10,542 nucleotides of DNA from contig CAKOGP040001946.1 of assembly GCA_933822405.4 (NCBI GenBank), forward strand, positions 2,231-12,772, read 5' to 3'. Below, one piece after another: positions 1 to 7,263 of this stretch. The position numbers and the translations under genes are program-made. Source of the stretch: Cylindrotheca closterium. Taxonomy: Eukaryota > Bacillariophyta > Bacillariophyceae > Bacillariales > Bacillariaceae. How positions within the stretch are numbered: the first letter of the stretch is position 1; each line of letters begins with the position of its first letter. The notes below the pieces were generated by a model. That model saw only the letters and a list, made by a program, of their open reading frames with translations, ran no database searches and was not told where the DNA came from.

Positions 1-2411
1 CCAGAGATGAATTTCTCAGACATGTGGAAAAGTTGCTTGAGAGTCTTACAGAAATGCTTTCTTTCGGCCTCTAAGGCTTTGTTTTCTATGAGACAACTTT
101 CAAATTTTGAAGCCATCCGCACAATCACCCGAGGCAGTTCTCGGGCCTCTTCCCAGAACTTCTTTTTTTTTACTTGATCTCGGAAAGCAAATCGATAATA
201 GGGAAGATAGAACTGAATTATTGTTGCAGCTCGTGGATTCCGTGCCGCATAATCAATGTCCACTCTTTGATGGTCATCATCCTCATCCGGCTGGTATGTA
301 TCTGTCGAAGTCGCGTTCATTGCCAGTGTATCACGCTTGATTTGACAGCAACCAAACTCCCCAGTTGTCCCAAACTTTGGAAATTGTATCCGTCCTTCTA
401 ACAAGGCCACGCGCTCAAGAAGAGCGAGGTCACAAAAGCCATCATGGTCATCTTTGGTATGGTCAACATCTTCCCAATAATCAATATGTTCCAGATTATC
501 ATCATCATCATCACCACCATCACCACCATCATCACCATCATCACCATCATCACCATCATCATAATCATCATAATCATCATCCTCCTCATCACCATACTCA
601 TCTTCATCATCTACTTCATCGAATATTTGTTGGGCTTCACTTGCCCTTGTTTTCACTGCCTCTGCAATTGTTAACTTTGCCAACTTTCCACATGGAAGGA
701 CATGCCAATCCCCTTTGCAGTGGATAGTAACCGCAATATCAATTGCACAACGTGTTGATGCATGATACGAAACGTCCTGCCGGAAGAAGCGCCTTTTGGC
801 TAATTCATGGGTCTCCACGACCTTACCTTGTACCCAATCATTGCATTCTACTCGCTGTTGGATGGGACAGAAATCACATTTGCGCTGGACGCTATCCTTG
901 TCTCCGAAGCGCTCTCTCCACTTATGTTTGAATCCAGCACCCTGCAGAAGGAAAACAGAACAATAGTACAGTGCATGGGCAGAGTCCTCATCAGTCTCTT
1001 CCAATTCGAATTCAGCATCGGCAATAGCCCCAAGAAGAAACCAAACCAAAGCTAGATGCAGTGATGTGACCGAAGCGCTAATCGACTCTATCCCTGGATC
1101 TTTTTCACCAGCCTCCCCAAATCCATACGACCCAGAAGCAACAAGGCGGTAAAGGTTGACAGTACTATTCATATCGTCATCACCAAAATCAAGGCCCAGT
1201 TTTTTGTTTCTGTGAAGATGTAAAATGCTTCTTTTGGAACAGCCATATGCCCACCTATTAACGGCATTCCATGTATTTATGATGTCTTGGTGACAAGATT
1301 GACCAACTCCTGTTTCCATAAGCACGTGAACCGACAAATACATTGATATTCCATTGAAATAAATCTTCCCGATGGTGAAAGAAGGGAATTGATCCAATGG
1401 GGTTGGGCCTTTCATGACAACATCACCCTTTGATGGTCTGAGCCCGCCTGTCCTGCTCTTCCTGCTCTTTCTGACACCACCCCGGGCGCGGTACGGTTTG
1501 TTATTTGCGCTCGCTTTTTTGAAATGAAAACCTGACTGCCTCAAGAAACCAATATCCGGTAAATTTTGTGTAGCCAAATTCATGGAATCAGCATCATATC
1601 CATATTGCAATGCATCTTTGCTTGGGCCTTCAAAGGCATCCAAGTATCCCTTTAGATCCAAACGTTCGAACATACGGATCTTTTCTTTGTATTGCTCTCG
1701 GAGTCGTTGCAGATCCGGGTCATTTATGGCCCCCATTCCTTCGGCGTCATTTTCTGGCCTGTCGTTGCCATCTGGGCTTGTTGCCGTCTGGGCTGGAGAA
1801 GAATGTGGGTCTGAAGAGTCATCACTGCTCGAGGACGAGTCGAATTCACTGCGTCGTCGTGGCACATAGCTCCCTGCTGCTGGTGCCATAGCAGTGGATT
1901 TGGAGCCTGATGAATCACTGCTCGAGACCAAAGAAGTCGAAGAGCTACCAGTACTAGAGGATGAGGAGACATCAAGTTGGGTGGCCAAGGCACCACTGCT
2001 GCTTGAGGACGAGGACGAGGATGAGGCTAATGCATGACGCACTTTTGGCATATAGCCCTCTGGAAGTAGTCGTCGTGAAGATAGATGTGGCGAAGAGTCA
2101 CCAGCAGTAAACGAAATGTTTGTCACTGGTGGGTTGCTCGTCTCATCGTGATTTGACCCTCCAGCACCTGTAGCGTTGGTATGAGATTCTACTGCTGGTG
2201 GTGTTATACGCCGTCGTTTACGTCGAAAAGAGAGTGCTGGAGTTGATAGTGGATCGTTGTGGACAATATGAAGATCGGATGCCTCTTGCCATGTGTCGTT
2301 GTTTTCCCACTTTACAAGTACATCACCGTCCGTCTTGACTTCCAACACAGTCCCAACATGTGCAGTACTCTTCCTATAGGTCACCTCGTCACCCTCTTTG
2401 AAAACAGGCAT
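1..2411 (-). CDS. Large unrecognised protein, C-terminus beyond window edge; Tudor/chromo-like N-terminus, probably nuclear
   Basis: The minus strand reads without a stop from an ATG at 2411-2409 to the left edge, giving 803 codons with the C-terminus missing. An in-frame TAA lies seven codons upstream, so this is the first possible start; G at -3 is acceptable for eukaryotic initiation. Residues 1-50 (GDEVTYRK, GTVLEV, VLVKW, WQEASDL) resemble a small Tudor/chromo/KOW beta-barrel. A basic RRKRRR at 63-68 and a Lys/Arg-rich stretch near 298-328 suggest nuclear import. Ser tracts lie at 130-139 and around 149-200, preceded by two similar short motifs (GYMPKVR, SYVPRRR). A possible helix or coiled coil spans about 231-265. 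Cysteines 512, 515, 523, 555, 565 and 574, with nearby His, could bind zinc. An Asp/Gly tract covers about 595-655. I do not recognise the family; the barrel and zinc proposals are inference. No intron is needed to keep the frame open. Confidence 0.85.
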   Translation of the reverse strand, partial: MPVFKEGDEVTYRKSTAHVGTVLEVKTDGDVLVKWENNDTWQEASDLHIVHNDPLSTPALSFRRKRRRITPPAVESHTNATGAGGSNHDETSNPPVTNISFTAGDSSPHLSSRRLLPEGYMPKVRHALASSSSSSSSSSGALATQLDVSSSSSTGSSSTSLVSSSDSSGSKSTAMAPAAGSYVPRRRSEFDSSSSSDDSSDPHSSPAQTATSPDGNDRPENDAEGMGAINDPDLQRLREQYKEKIRMFERLDLKGYLDAFEGPSKDALQYGYDADSMNLATQNLPDIGFLRQSGFHFKKASANNKPYRARGGVRKSRKSRTGGLRPSKGDVVMKGPTPLDQFPSFTIGKIYFNGISMYLSVHVLMETGVGQSCHQDIINTWNAVNRWAYGCSKRSILHLHRNKKLGLDFGDDDMNSTVNLYRLVASGSYGFGEAGEKDPGIESISASVTSLHLALVWFLLGAIADAEFELEETDEDSAHALYYCSVFLLQGAGFKHKWRERFGDKDSVQRKCDFCPIQQRVECNDWVQGKVVETHELAKRRFFRQDVSYHASTRCAIDIAVTIHCKGDWHVLPCGKLAKLTIAEAVKTRASEAQQIFDEVDDEDEYGDEEDDDYDDYDDGDDGDDGDDGGDGGDDDDDNLEHIDYWEDVDHTKDDHDGFCDLALLERVALLEGRIQFPKFGTTGEFGCCQIKRDTLAMNATSTDTYQPDEDDDHQRVDIDYAARNPRAATIIQFYLPYYRFAFRDQVKKKKFWEEARELPRVIVRMASKFESCLIENKALEAERKHFCKTLKQLFHMSEKFIS
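498..620 (-). repeat. GAT/GGT-type imperfect trinucleotide repeat coding the Asp/Gly tract
   Basis: On the plus strand this is an imperfect run of ATC and ACC triplets. In the frame of the minus-strand gene it reads GAT/GGT, mostly Asp with some Gly, Tyr and Glu. It stays in frame throughout. Such tracts usually vary in length between alleles by whole codons, which would not break the protein. Confidence 0.85.
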
Positions 2412-2617
2412 AGCAGATAGCAGTATTCTTTAGAATGACTTCACGTGAGCTGCAATTGTTAGAAATGCAATGAGTACCGAAGCAGCGCTGCAAGGCGCGC
2501 CGGTTTTTGTGCCGTAAGCACCAACGGGGAATTCATTCCAACACCCATTTGCTCCGGGTCCCTTCAACACTCCACATGTTTTGCTCACCACCGCCAACAA
2601 CACTCCACAACAAAACG
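2412..2617. promoter_or_regulatory. Divergent intergenic region, likely bidirectional promoter
   Basis: These 206 bp separate two ATG starts facing away from each other (2411 minus, 2618 plus), so both promoters must lie here or overlap the genes. A palindromic CACGTG (E-box/G-box) is at 2442-2447 and a palindromic GGCGCGCC at 2494-2501. No clear TATA box is seen in either direction. The stretch just before the plus-strand ATG is rich in C and A, as in many eukaryotic 5' leaders. That it acts as a shared promoter is inferred from geometry only. Confidence 0.5.
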
Positions 2618-3484
2618 ATGGAACCAATTAGTAGCAGGAAGGAAATCTTGGGTCTCTTTTGTTCCAAGTATGGTGTTAATGTTGAAAATGTTGGAAACGA
2701 GATCCTCTATCCTCCTCCAAGTCAACATAATGCTTCCAAAAATGACAGCGCCAACGTGAAAATCCCCAATTTGATTGACGCCCAGGCTGCAGTTGAATGC
2801 ATTACCGTGAATCGCTATGCTATGATGGCAGATGAAGACACAAAGGGTTGTTTCAGGTTGCATAAGCTAGATACTGGGCGGGAGGAGACACCAGTGACGA
2901 CCAAAAACATCGCTGTTGCGTCTTCATATGGCACAATTTCTAGCATCCTGTTGGCGATGGTGTCACAAGCCTTGGTTATTCACAAAGATGAGAAGGGAGC
3001 ATTTTCATTTCAGATTGGAGCACAGCCCAATTGGAATGCCCGAGGAATAGACCGTAATGCGATATCTGGGATGTTTGACGAGCACAAGCACAAAAGTTTG
3101 CTGTCTTTCTATTTGGGAAATCAAGGAACAAAGGAACGAGAGGACCACAAATTCGCTCTGGTGCCATATGCAACCAAAGGAGAATTCGAAGAGAAAGAGG
3201 CCCTGGTAATGCCATGGGGTGACAAGTTAGCCTCTCGAGGATGGAAGGAGTGCGATGCTGAGTCCTATGCATTAATGGCCAAACTTTATACTGATGATGC
3301 TTCGAAATTTAAAAACATGGGCGAACTTGATGAAGCTGGGGTTGCCATGTCATTGTCTGAAATCCTTAATGGAATATCAGAAAAGTATAAAGGCCTCACC
3401 ACCAAAGAAAGTATCCAAAAATTTGTTGCCAAGCTGTTGGAACTTTCGCCAATTGATCATTGGTCTACTGGAGCACGGAATTAG
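2618..3484 (+). CDS. Unrecognised protein, 288 aa as read; probably the N-terminal part of a broken longer gene
   Basis: The frame runs from ATG 2618 to TAG 3482-3484. This start has A at -3 and G at +4, a strong eukaryotic context. An in-frame ATG at 2576 would add 14 residues in a weaker context. The product is soluble-looking and mixed in charge, with a moderately hydrophobic stretch near residues 98-120 (GTISSILLAMVSQ) and an aromatic/charged middle (MPWGDKLASRGWKECD). I recognise no family. After the TAG the same frame stays open for 117 more codons, so the stop looks like a nonsense lesion (or sequence error) in a longer gene rather than a natural end. The gene is divergent from the large minus-strand gene and may once have been co-regulated with it. 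Confidence 0.6.
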   Translation: MEPISSRKEILGLFCSKYGVNVENVGNEILYPPPSQHNASKNDSANVKIPNLIDAQAAVECITVNRYAMMADEDTKGCFRLHKLDTGREETPVTTKNIAVASSYGTISSILLAMVSQALVIHKDEKGAFSFQIGAQPNWNARGIDRNAISGMFDEHKHKSLLSFYLGNQGTKEREDHKFALVPYATKGEFEEKEALVMPWGDKLASRGWKECDAESYALMAKLYTDDASKFKNMGELDEAGVAMSLSEILNGISEKYKGLTTKESIQKFVAKLLELSPIDHWSTGARN

Positions 3485-3838
3485 GAGTGCATTCATGATC
3501 TTGTTTTCATAGCAAAGGTCCTTTGGGTTGGTTTGGAATTGCCGTCTTTTGCAGCAATTGGAGGCCGGCACCGGCTTTTCACATTGTGTCATCTTCTTCT
3601 TGGTTGGAAAGCCACCACCAATGGCAGCACACACGAATGCTTAGAAGCAAAACTTCAAAATACTCTAATTTGGTACCAAGCTCCAATACAAATTGTGGTG
3701 GGAAGAGATGAAGGCCTTTTGCGCAGTTTCAGTCTCCAACTACAGGACCAAACTAAGCATACAATCCCCATAAATCTTGGTAACTTTATGATTGACGTTT
3801 TGGGAATTGCCAGAAGAGATCAAATCTGGATGCTTTGA
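3485..3838 (+). pseudogene. In-frame continuation of the 2618 gene after the TAG
   Basis: Directly after the TAG at 3482-3484 the same frame is open for 117 codons to TGA 3836-3838. The translated stretch has ordinary protein composition (for example LLLGWKATTNGSTHECLEA and GNFMIDVLGIARRDQIW). The TGA falls three bases into segment A, which reads in another frame (MKLFWD...). The frame feeding A is open only back to a TGA at 3793. Two explanations fit: the gene once ran into A and suffered an indel near 3796-3833, or segment A was joined here and truncated the gene. A competing frame is also open from 3523 to 3711, so the assignment is not certain. Confidence 0.45.
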
Positions 3839-4517
3839 AGAAAGGCCCAGATGCTATGAAACTCTTTTGGGATGCAACAATCATGTGTCTGAAGTCAAAT
3901 GAAGCATACAGAGAACTGACAAAGGCTGTACCAGGAAGTAAAAGCAGTCTTCTTGACATTGCACTTGACAGTAGAAAGCGGAACAAGAAGCTGTGGAACT
4001 CTTTCATGAAGTTTCTGTCCAAAGGCAAATATATGTTTCCAGCACGAGAAACAAATGAGCCTGTTACAACCATGCTTATTTTTTAAATTCCACAAGCTTT
4101 GCTAAGATATTCCCTGAACTGACAAAAGAAATCACAGATGTGTCCTTAAAAAAGCTTGAAAGCCTCGATTTGTATCTGAACAGCATCATCAACTTTGTAA
4201 CCCCAACACTCATGACCTATTACATCTGGAGCGTAAGAAATGATAGGCAACCCAATCCCAGAAGCAACGGGGACATATATACCAAGCTCATCCTTGACCA
4301 CTGGCTTGGCAGCATTCTATTCTGGGCACTGACAAAATGGGGATTGGAAATCCAAGGCAAAGACCAAAACCAAGGCAAGAACAAACCACTTTGGATTGAC
4401 CCCGAGCCAATTTCAAAGGACTCTATAATCAAGTCGAATTTTTTTTGCTACTTTCAACGGATGACTCTCCTCCTAAGTAATCGGTACGTCTGTACTTTGT
4501 TTTTTATACGTGTATAG
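3835..4517 (+). pseudogene. A-segment reading frame, copy 1, broken by a one-base deletion in a T run
   Basis: This copy encodes the same product as the intact 220-codon frames in A2 and A3. It is split by the loss of one T at 4079-4084: the first part ends at a stop at 4086, and the second part continues in another frame to the stop at 4515-4517. It is the copy physically joined to the upstream gene, so if A was originally the 3' end of that gene, this is its C-terminal part. Frame upstream of the join is open only from about 3796. No initiating ATG with a promoter is apparent for this copy. Confidence 0.7.
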
Positions 4518-4600
4518 ATAATATATAACGCATTTTGTCGGTCTTTACGTTACGTGTGTACATACTGGATTTTCTACACGTTTTTTACATGTTCCGTGCC

Positions 4601-4726
4601 GAATTTTTTGACGCTTGTCCGCTTTTTTGACGCTTGTCCTGACGCTTGTCCGCTTTTTTTGACGCTTGTCCCGACGCTTGTCCGCTTTTTCCGACGCTTT
4701 TCCGACGCTTGTCCGCTTTTTCCGAC
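4601..4726 (+). repeat. Short tandem array of GACGCTTGTCC units with T spacers (A1)
   Basis: The end of segment A is a minisatellite-like run of GACGCTTGTCC units separated by CGCTTTTTT-type spacers, with one variant GACGCTTTTCC. Identical arrays occur at 6317-6442 (A2) and 8033-8158 (A3). In A3 the array goes on to about 8205 with degenerating units. The A/B junction lies inside this array. Confidence 0.9.
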
Positions 4727-4830
4727 TATATATACCCTATAGAAAAAGAAAAGGGGAAGGGTTGGCATTTTCCTTTAAGGTTGGCTTTTTCTTTAATCGT
4801 TTCTGTTGCTTTTGATGGATGAACAATTTT

Positions 4831-4843
4831 GGGGCATAGCCCC
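4831..4843. repeat. GGGGCATAGCCCC hairpin followed by a T run (B copy 1, unit 1)
   Basis: GGGGC and GCCCC flank a three-base ATA loop, followed by six T. The same hairpin is at 5199-5211, and at 5477-5489 where the stem is extended by A/T pairs on both sides. The second B copy has it at 6547-6559, 6915-6927 and 7193-7205. The shape resembles an intrinsic terminator, but in a eukaryotic setting this function cannot be assumed. Confidence 0.8.
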
Positions 4844-5167
4844 TTTTTTATTTTCTATTGCTTCTCTAGCTAGCTTCTCTTTTGATGTTGACGAACTACT
4901 GTAGAACTCAAGCTTCTATCTCTTCTTTTATTCTATTGTTCCTCTGTAGCCTTTTATATTTTGACGAACTCGAACTTGAGCCCCTTTTCAATCTCTTCTT
5001 TTGCTCCTTTTTTTAATAAAAGAGGAACATCTCCTTCTGATGTTGAGGATCACCAACTTAAGCCCCTTTTCCAGCTCTTCTTTTGTTCTGTTCCATTTTT
5101 TTTCTTCTGTAGCTTTTTTGGTGTTGACGAACTTGAATTTGAGCTCCTGTTGTCCCACCATGAGTAG

Positions 5168-5446
5168 TTCTGCTGCTTTTTGATGGATGAACAATTTTGG
5201 GGCATAGCCCCTTTTTTATTTTCTATTGCTTCTCTAGCTAGCTTCTCTATTGATTTTGACAAACTAGAACTCAAGCTTCTATCTCTTCTTTTGTTTCTGT
5301 AGTTTTTCTATTTCGACGAACTTGAACTTATTTTGACAAACTCGAACTGGAGCCCCTTTTCAATCTCTTCTTTTGCTCTGTTCATTTTTTTCTTTTTGGT
5401 GTTGACAAACTCGAACTTGAACACCTTTTCTACAGCATGTTGTCAG
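5168..5446 (+). repeat. B sub-repeat unit 2
   Basis: This unit aligns with unit 1 (4801-5167) from the hairpin through the CTTCTATCTCTTCTTTT block. It lacks roughly 90 bp of the middle of unit 1. Unit 3 (5447-5547) is a shorter copy of the start only, with AAAGGGG before the hairpin and CTAGAAATTTG after it. The divergence among units within one B contrasts with the apparent identity of the two B copies, so the sub-repeats are older than the A-B tandem duplication. Confidence 0.75.
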
Positions 5447-5547
5447 TTCTGTTGTTTTTGACGGACGAATAAAAAAGGGGCATAGCCCCTTTTTATTTTC
5501 TATTGCTTTTCTAGAAATTTGTTGTTGAAGAGGTGCTATGTAGGACA

Positions 5548-6442
5548 CTTTGAAGAAAGGCCCAGATGCTATGAAACTCTTTTGGGATGCAACAATCATG
5601 TGTCTGAAGTCAAATGAAGCATACAGAGAACTGACAAAGGCTGTACCAGGAAGTAAAAGCAGTCTTCTTGACATTGCACTTGACAGTAGAAAGCGGAACA
5701 AGAAGCTGTGGAACTCTTTCATGAAGTTTCTGTCCAAAGGCAAATATATGTTTCCAGCACGAGAAACAAATGAGCCTGTTACAACCATGCTTATTTTTTT
5801 AAATTCCACAAGCTTTGCTAAGATATTCCCTGAACTGACAAAAGAAATCACAGATGTTTCCTTAAAAAAGCTTGAAAGCCTCGATTTGTATCTGAACAGC
5901 ATCATCAACTTTGTAACCCCAACACTCATGACCTATTACATCTGGAGCGTAAGAAATGATAGGCAACCCAATCCCAGAAGCAACGGGGACATATATACCA
6001 AGCTCATCCTTGACCACTGGCTTGGCAGCATTCTATTCTGGGCACTGACAAAATGGGGATTGGAAATCCAAGGCAAAGACCAAAACCAAGGCAAGAACAA
6101 ACCACTTTGGATTGACCCCGAGCCAATTTCAAAGGACTCTATAATCAAGTCGAATTTTTTTTGCTACTTTCAACGGATGACTCTCCTCCTAAGTAATCGG
6201 TACGTCTGTACTTTGTTTTTTATACGTGTATAGATAATATATAACGCATTTTGTCGGTCTTTACGTTACGTGTGTACATACTGGATTTTCTACACGTTTT
6301 TTACATGTTCCGTGCCGAATTTTTTGACGCTTGTCCGCTTTTTTGACGCTTGTCCTGACGCTTGTCCGCTTTTTTTGACGCTTGTCCCGACGCTTGTCCG
6401 CTTTTTCCGACGCTTTTCCGACGCTTGTCCGCTTTTTCCGAC
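5548..6442 (+). repeat. Segment A, copy 2 (A2), a recombinant of A1 and A3
   Basis: An 895-bp copy. At the T run (5794-5800, seven T) and at T5858 it matches A3. At the distal sites equivalent to C4595 and G4601 it matches A1. It is bounded by B on both sides. Confidence 0.95.
5571..6233 (+). CDS. Unrecognised 220-aa frame in A2
   Basis: The first ATG in this frame is at 5571; an in-frame TAG at 5539 blocks extension into B. The 220 codons contain a Lys/Arg-rich stretch near residues 40-58, then two aromatic-rich hydrophobic stretches (about 105-127 and 142-163, which could be weak membrane segments or a buried core). A polar NQGKNKP region follows, and the end is basic/aromatic. I recognise no family. 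The frame probably derives from the 3' end of the gene starting at 2618. It is preserved in A2 and A3 but broken in A1. Whether it is expressed is unknown: the sequence in front of it is spacer B, so it may simply be too young a duplicate to have decayed. Confidence 0.45.
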   Translation: MKLFWDATIMCLKSNEAYRELTKAVPGSKSSLLDIALDSRKRNKKLWNSFMKFLSKGKYMFPARETNEPVTTMLIFLNSTSFAKIFPELTKEITDVSLKKLESLDLYLNSIINFVTPTLMTYYIWSVRNDRQPNPRSNGDIYTKLILDHWLGSILFWALTKWGLEIQGKDQNQGKNKPLWIDPEPISKDSIIKSNFFCYFQRMTLLLSNRYVCTLFFIRV

Positions 6443-7263
6443 TATATATACCCTATAGAAAAAGAAAAGGGGAAGGGTTGGCATTTTCCTTTAAGGTTGG
6501 CTTTTTCTTTAATCGTTTCTGTTGCTTTTGATGGATGAACAATTTTGGGGCATAGCCCCTTTTTTATTTTCTATTGCTTCTCTAGCTAGCTTCTCTTTTG
6601 ATGTTGACGAACTACTGTAGAACTCAAGCTTCTATCTCTTCTTTTATTCTATTGTTCCTCTGTAGCCTTTTATATTTTGACGAACTCGAACTTGAGCCCC
6701 TTTTCAATCTCTTCTTTTGCTCCTTTTTTTAATAAAAGAGGAACATCTCCTTCTGATGTTGAGGATCACCAACTTAAGCCCCTTTTCCAGCTCTTCTTTT
6801 GTTCTGTTCCATTTTTTTTCTTCTGTAGCTTTTTTGGTGTTGACGAACTTGAATTTGAGCTCCTGTTGTCCCACCATGAGTAGTTCTGCTGCTTTTTGAT
6901 GGATGAACAATTTTGGGGCATAGCCCCTTTTTTATTTTCTATTGCTTCTCTAGCTAGCTTCTCTATTGATTTTGACAAACTAGAACTCAAGCTTCTATCT
7001 CTTCTTTTGTTTCTGTAGTTTTTCTATTTCGACGAACTTGAACTTATTTTGACAAACTCGAACTGGAGCCCCTTTTCAATCTCTTCTTTTGCTCTGTTCA
7101 TTTTTTTCTTTTTGGTGTTGACAAACTCGAACTTGAACACCTTTTCTACAGCATGTTGTCAGTTCTGTTGTTTTTGACGGACGAATAAAAAAGGGGCATA
7201 GCCCCTTTTTATTTTCTATTGCTTTTCTAGAAATTTGTTGTTGAAGAGGTGCTATGTAGGACA
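6443..7263 (+). repeat. Segment B, copy 2
   Basis: Second copy of the 821-bp spacer, with the same three sub-repeats and hairpins as the copy at 4727 and no difference visible by eye. It joins the A2 array directly at TATATATACCCTATAG and ends in GTGCTATGTAGGACA before A3. Confidence 0.9.

Larger units (their letters stand above)
3833..4726 (+). repeat. Segment A, copy 1 (A1) of the A-B-A-B-A tandem array
   Basis: First of three copies of an approximately 895-bp segment. Homology with A2 and A3 begins exactly at CTTTGAAG: the upstream sequence here is the broken gene, while A2 and A3 are preceded by B. A1 is 894 bp. It has six T at 4079-4084 where A2 and A3 have seven, and G at 4142 where they have T. 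Its 3' end (C4595, G4601) matches A2 and differs from A3. Confidence 0.95.
4727..5547 (+). repeat. Segment B, copy 1: pyrimidine-rich spacer made of three diverged sub-repeats
   Basis: An 821-bp spacer between A1 and A2, repeated at 6443-7263 with no difference that I can see. It opens with TATATATACCCTATAG, which could be a TATA-type element, though nothing downstream supports a promoter. From 4801 it consists of three related units (about 4801-5167, 5168-5446, 5447-5547). Each starts with a TTCTGTTG-like stretch, then a GGGGCATAGCCCC hairpin, then T-rich sequence; the first two go on with GACGAACTCGAACTTGAGCC-like sequence. The plus strand is strongly T/C rich. Short frames on both strands follow the repeats and look non-coding. 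Confidence 0.9.

Noticed and set aside
365..727. Plus-strand frame with a long His run
   Set aside because: It is the antisense reading of the GAT/GGT tract of the large minus-strand gene; the other short frames at 107-1055 and 1582-1996 are likewise shadows.
3463..3512. Possible GT-AG intron removing the TAG at 3482
   Set aside because: A 50-nt intron is possible but very short, the splice contexts are weak, and it moves reading into a frame that ends at 3711; the uninterrupted frame beyond the TAG is the simpler reading.
3780..3813. GTAACT...CCAG as an intron joining the gene to segment A
   Set aside because: It is only 34 nt and would lead into a third frame with a stop, not the A frame.
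4831..4843. Bacterial intrinsic terminators
   Set aside because: Stem-loop plus T run fits the shape, but no gene with bacterial signals ends there and the setting looks eukaryotic; kept only as hairpins.
5360..5929. 189-codon minus-strand frame crossing from A2 into B (also at 7076-7645)
   Set aside because: It lies antisense to the 220-codon A frame and ends in repetitive spacer; it exists twice only because the array is duplicated.
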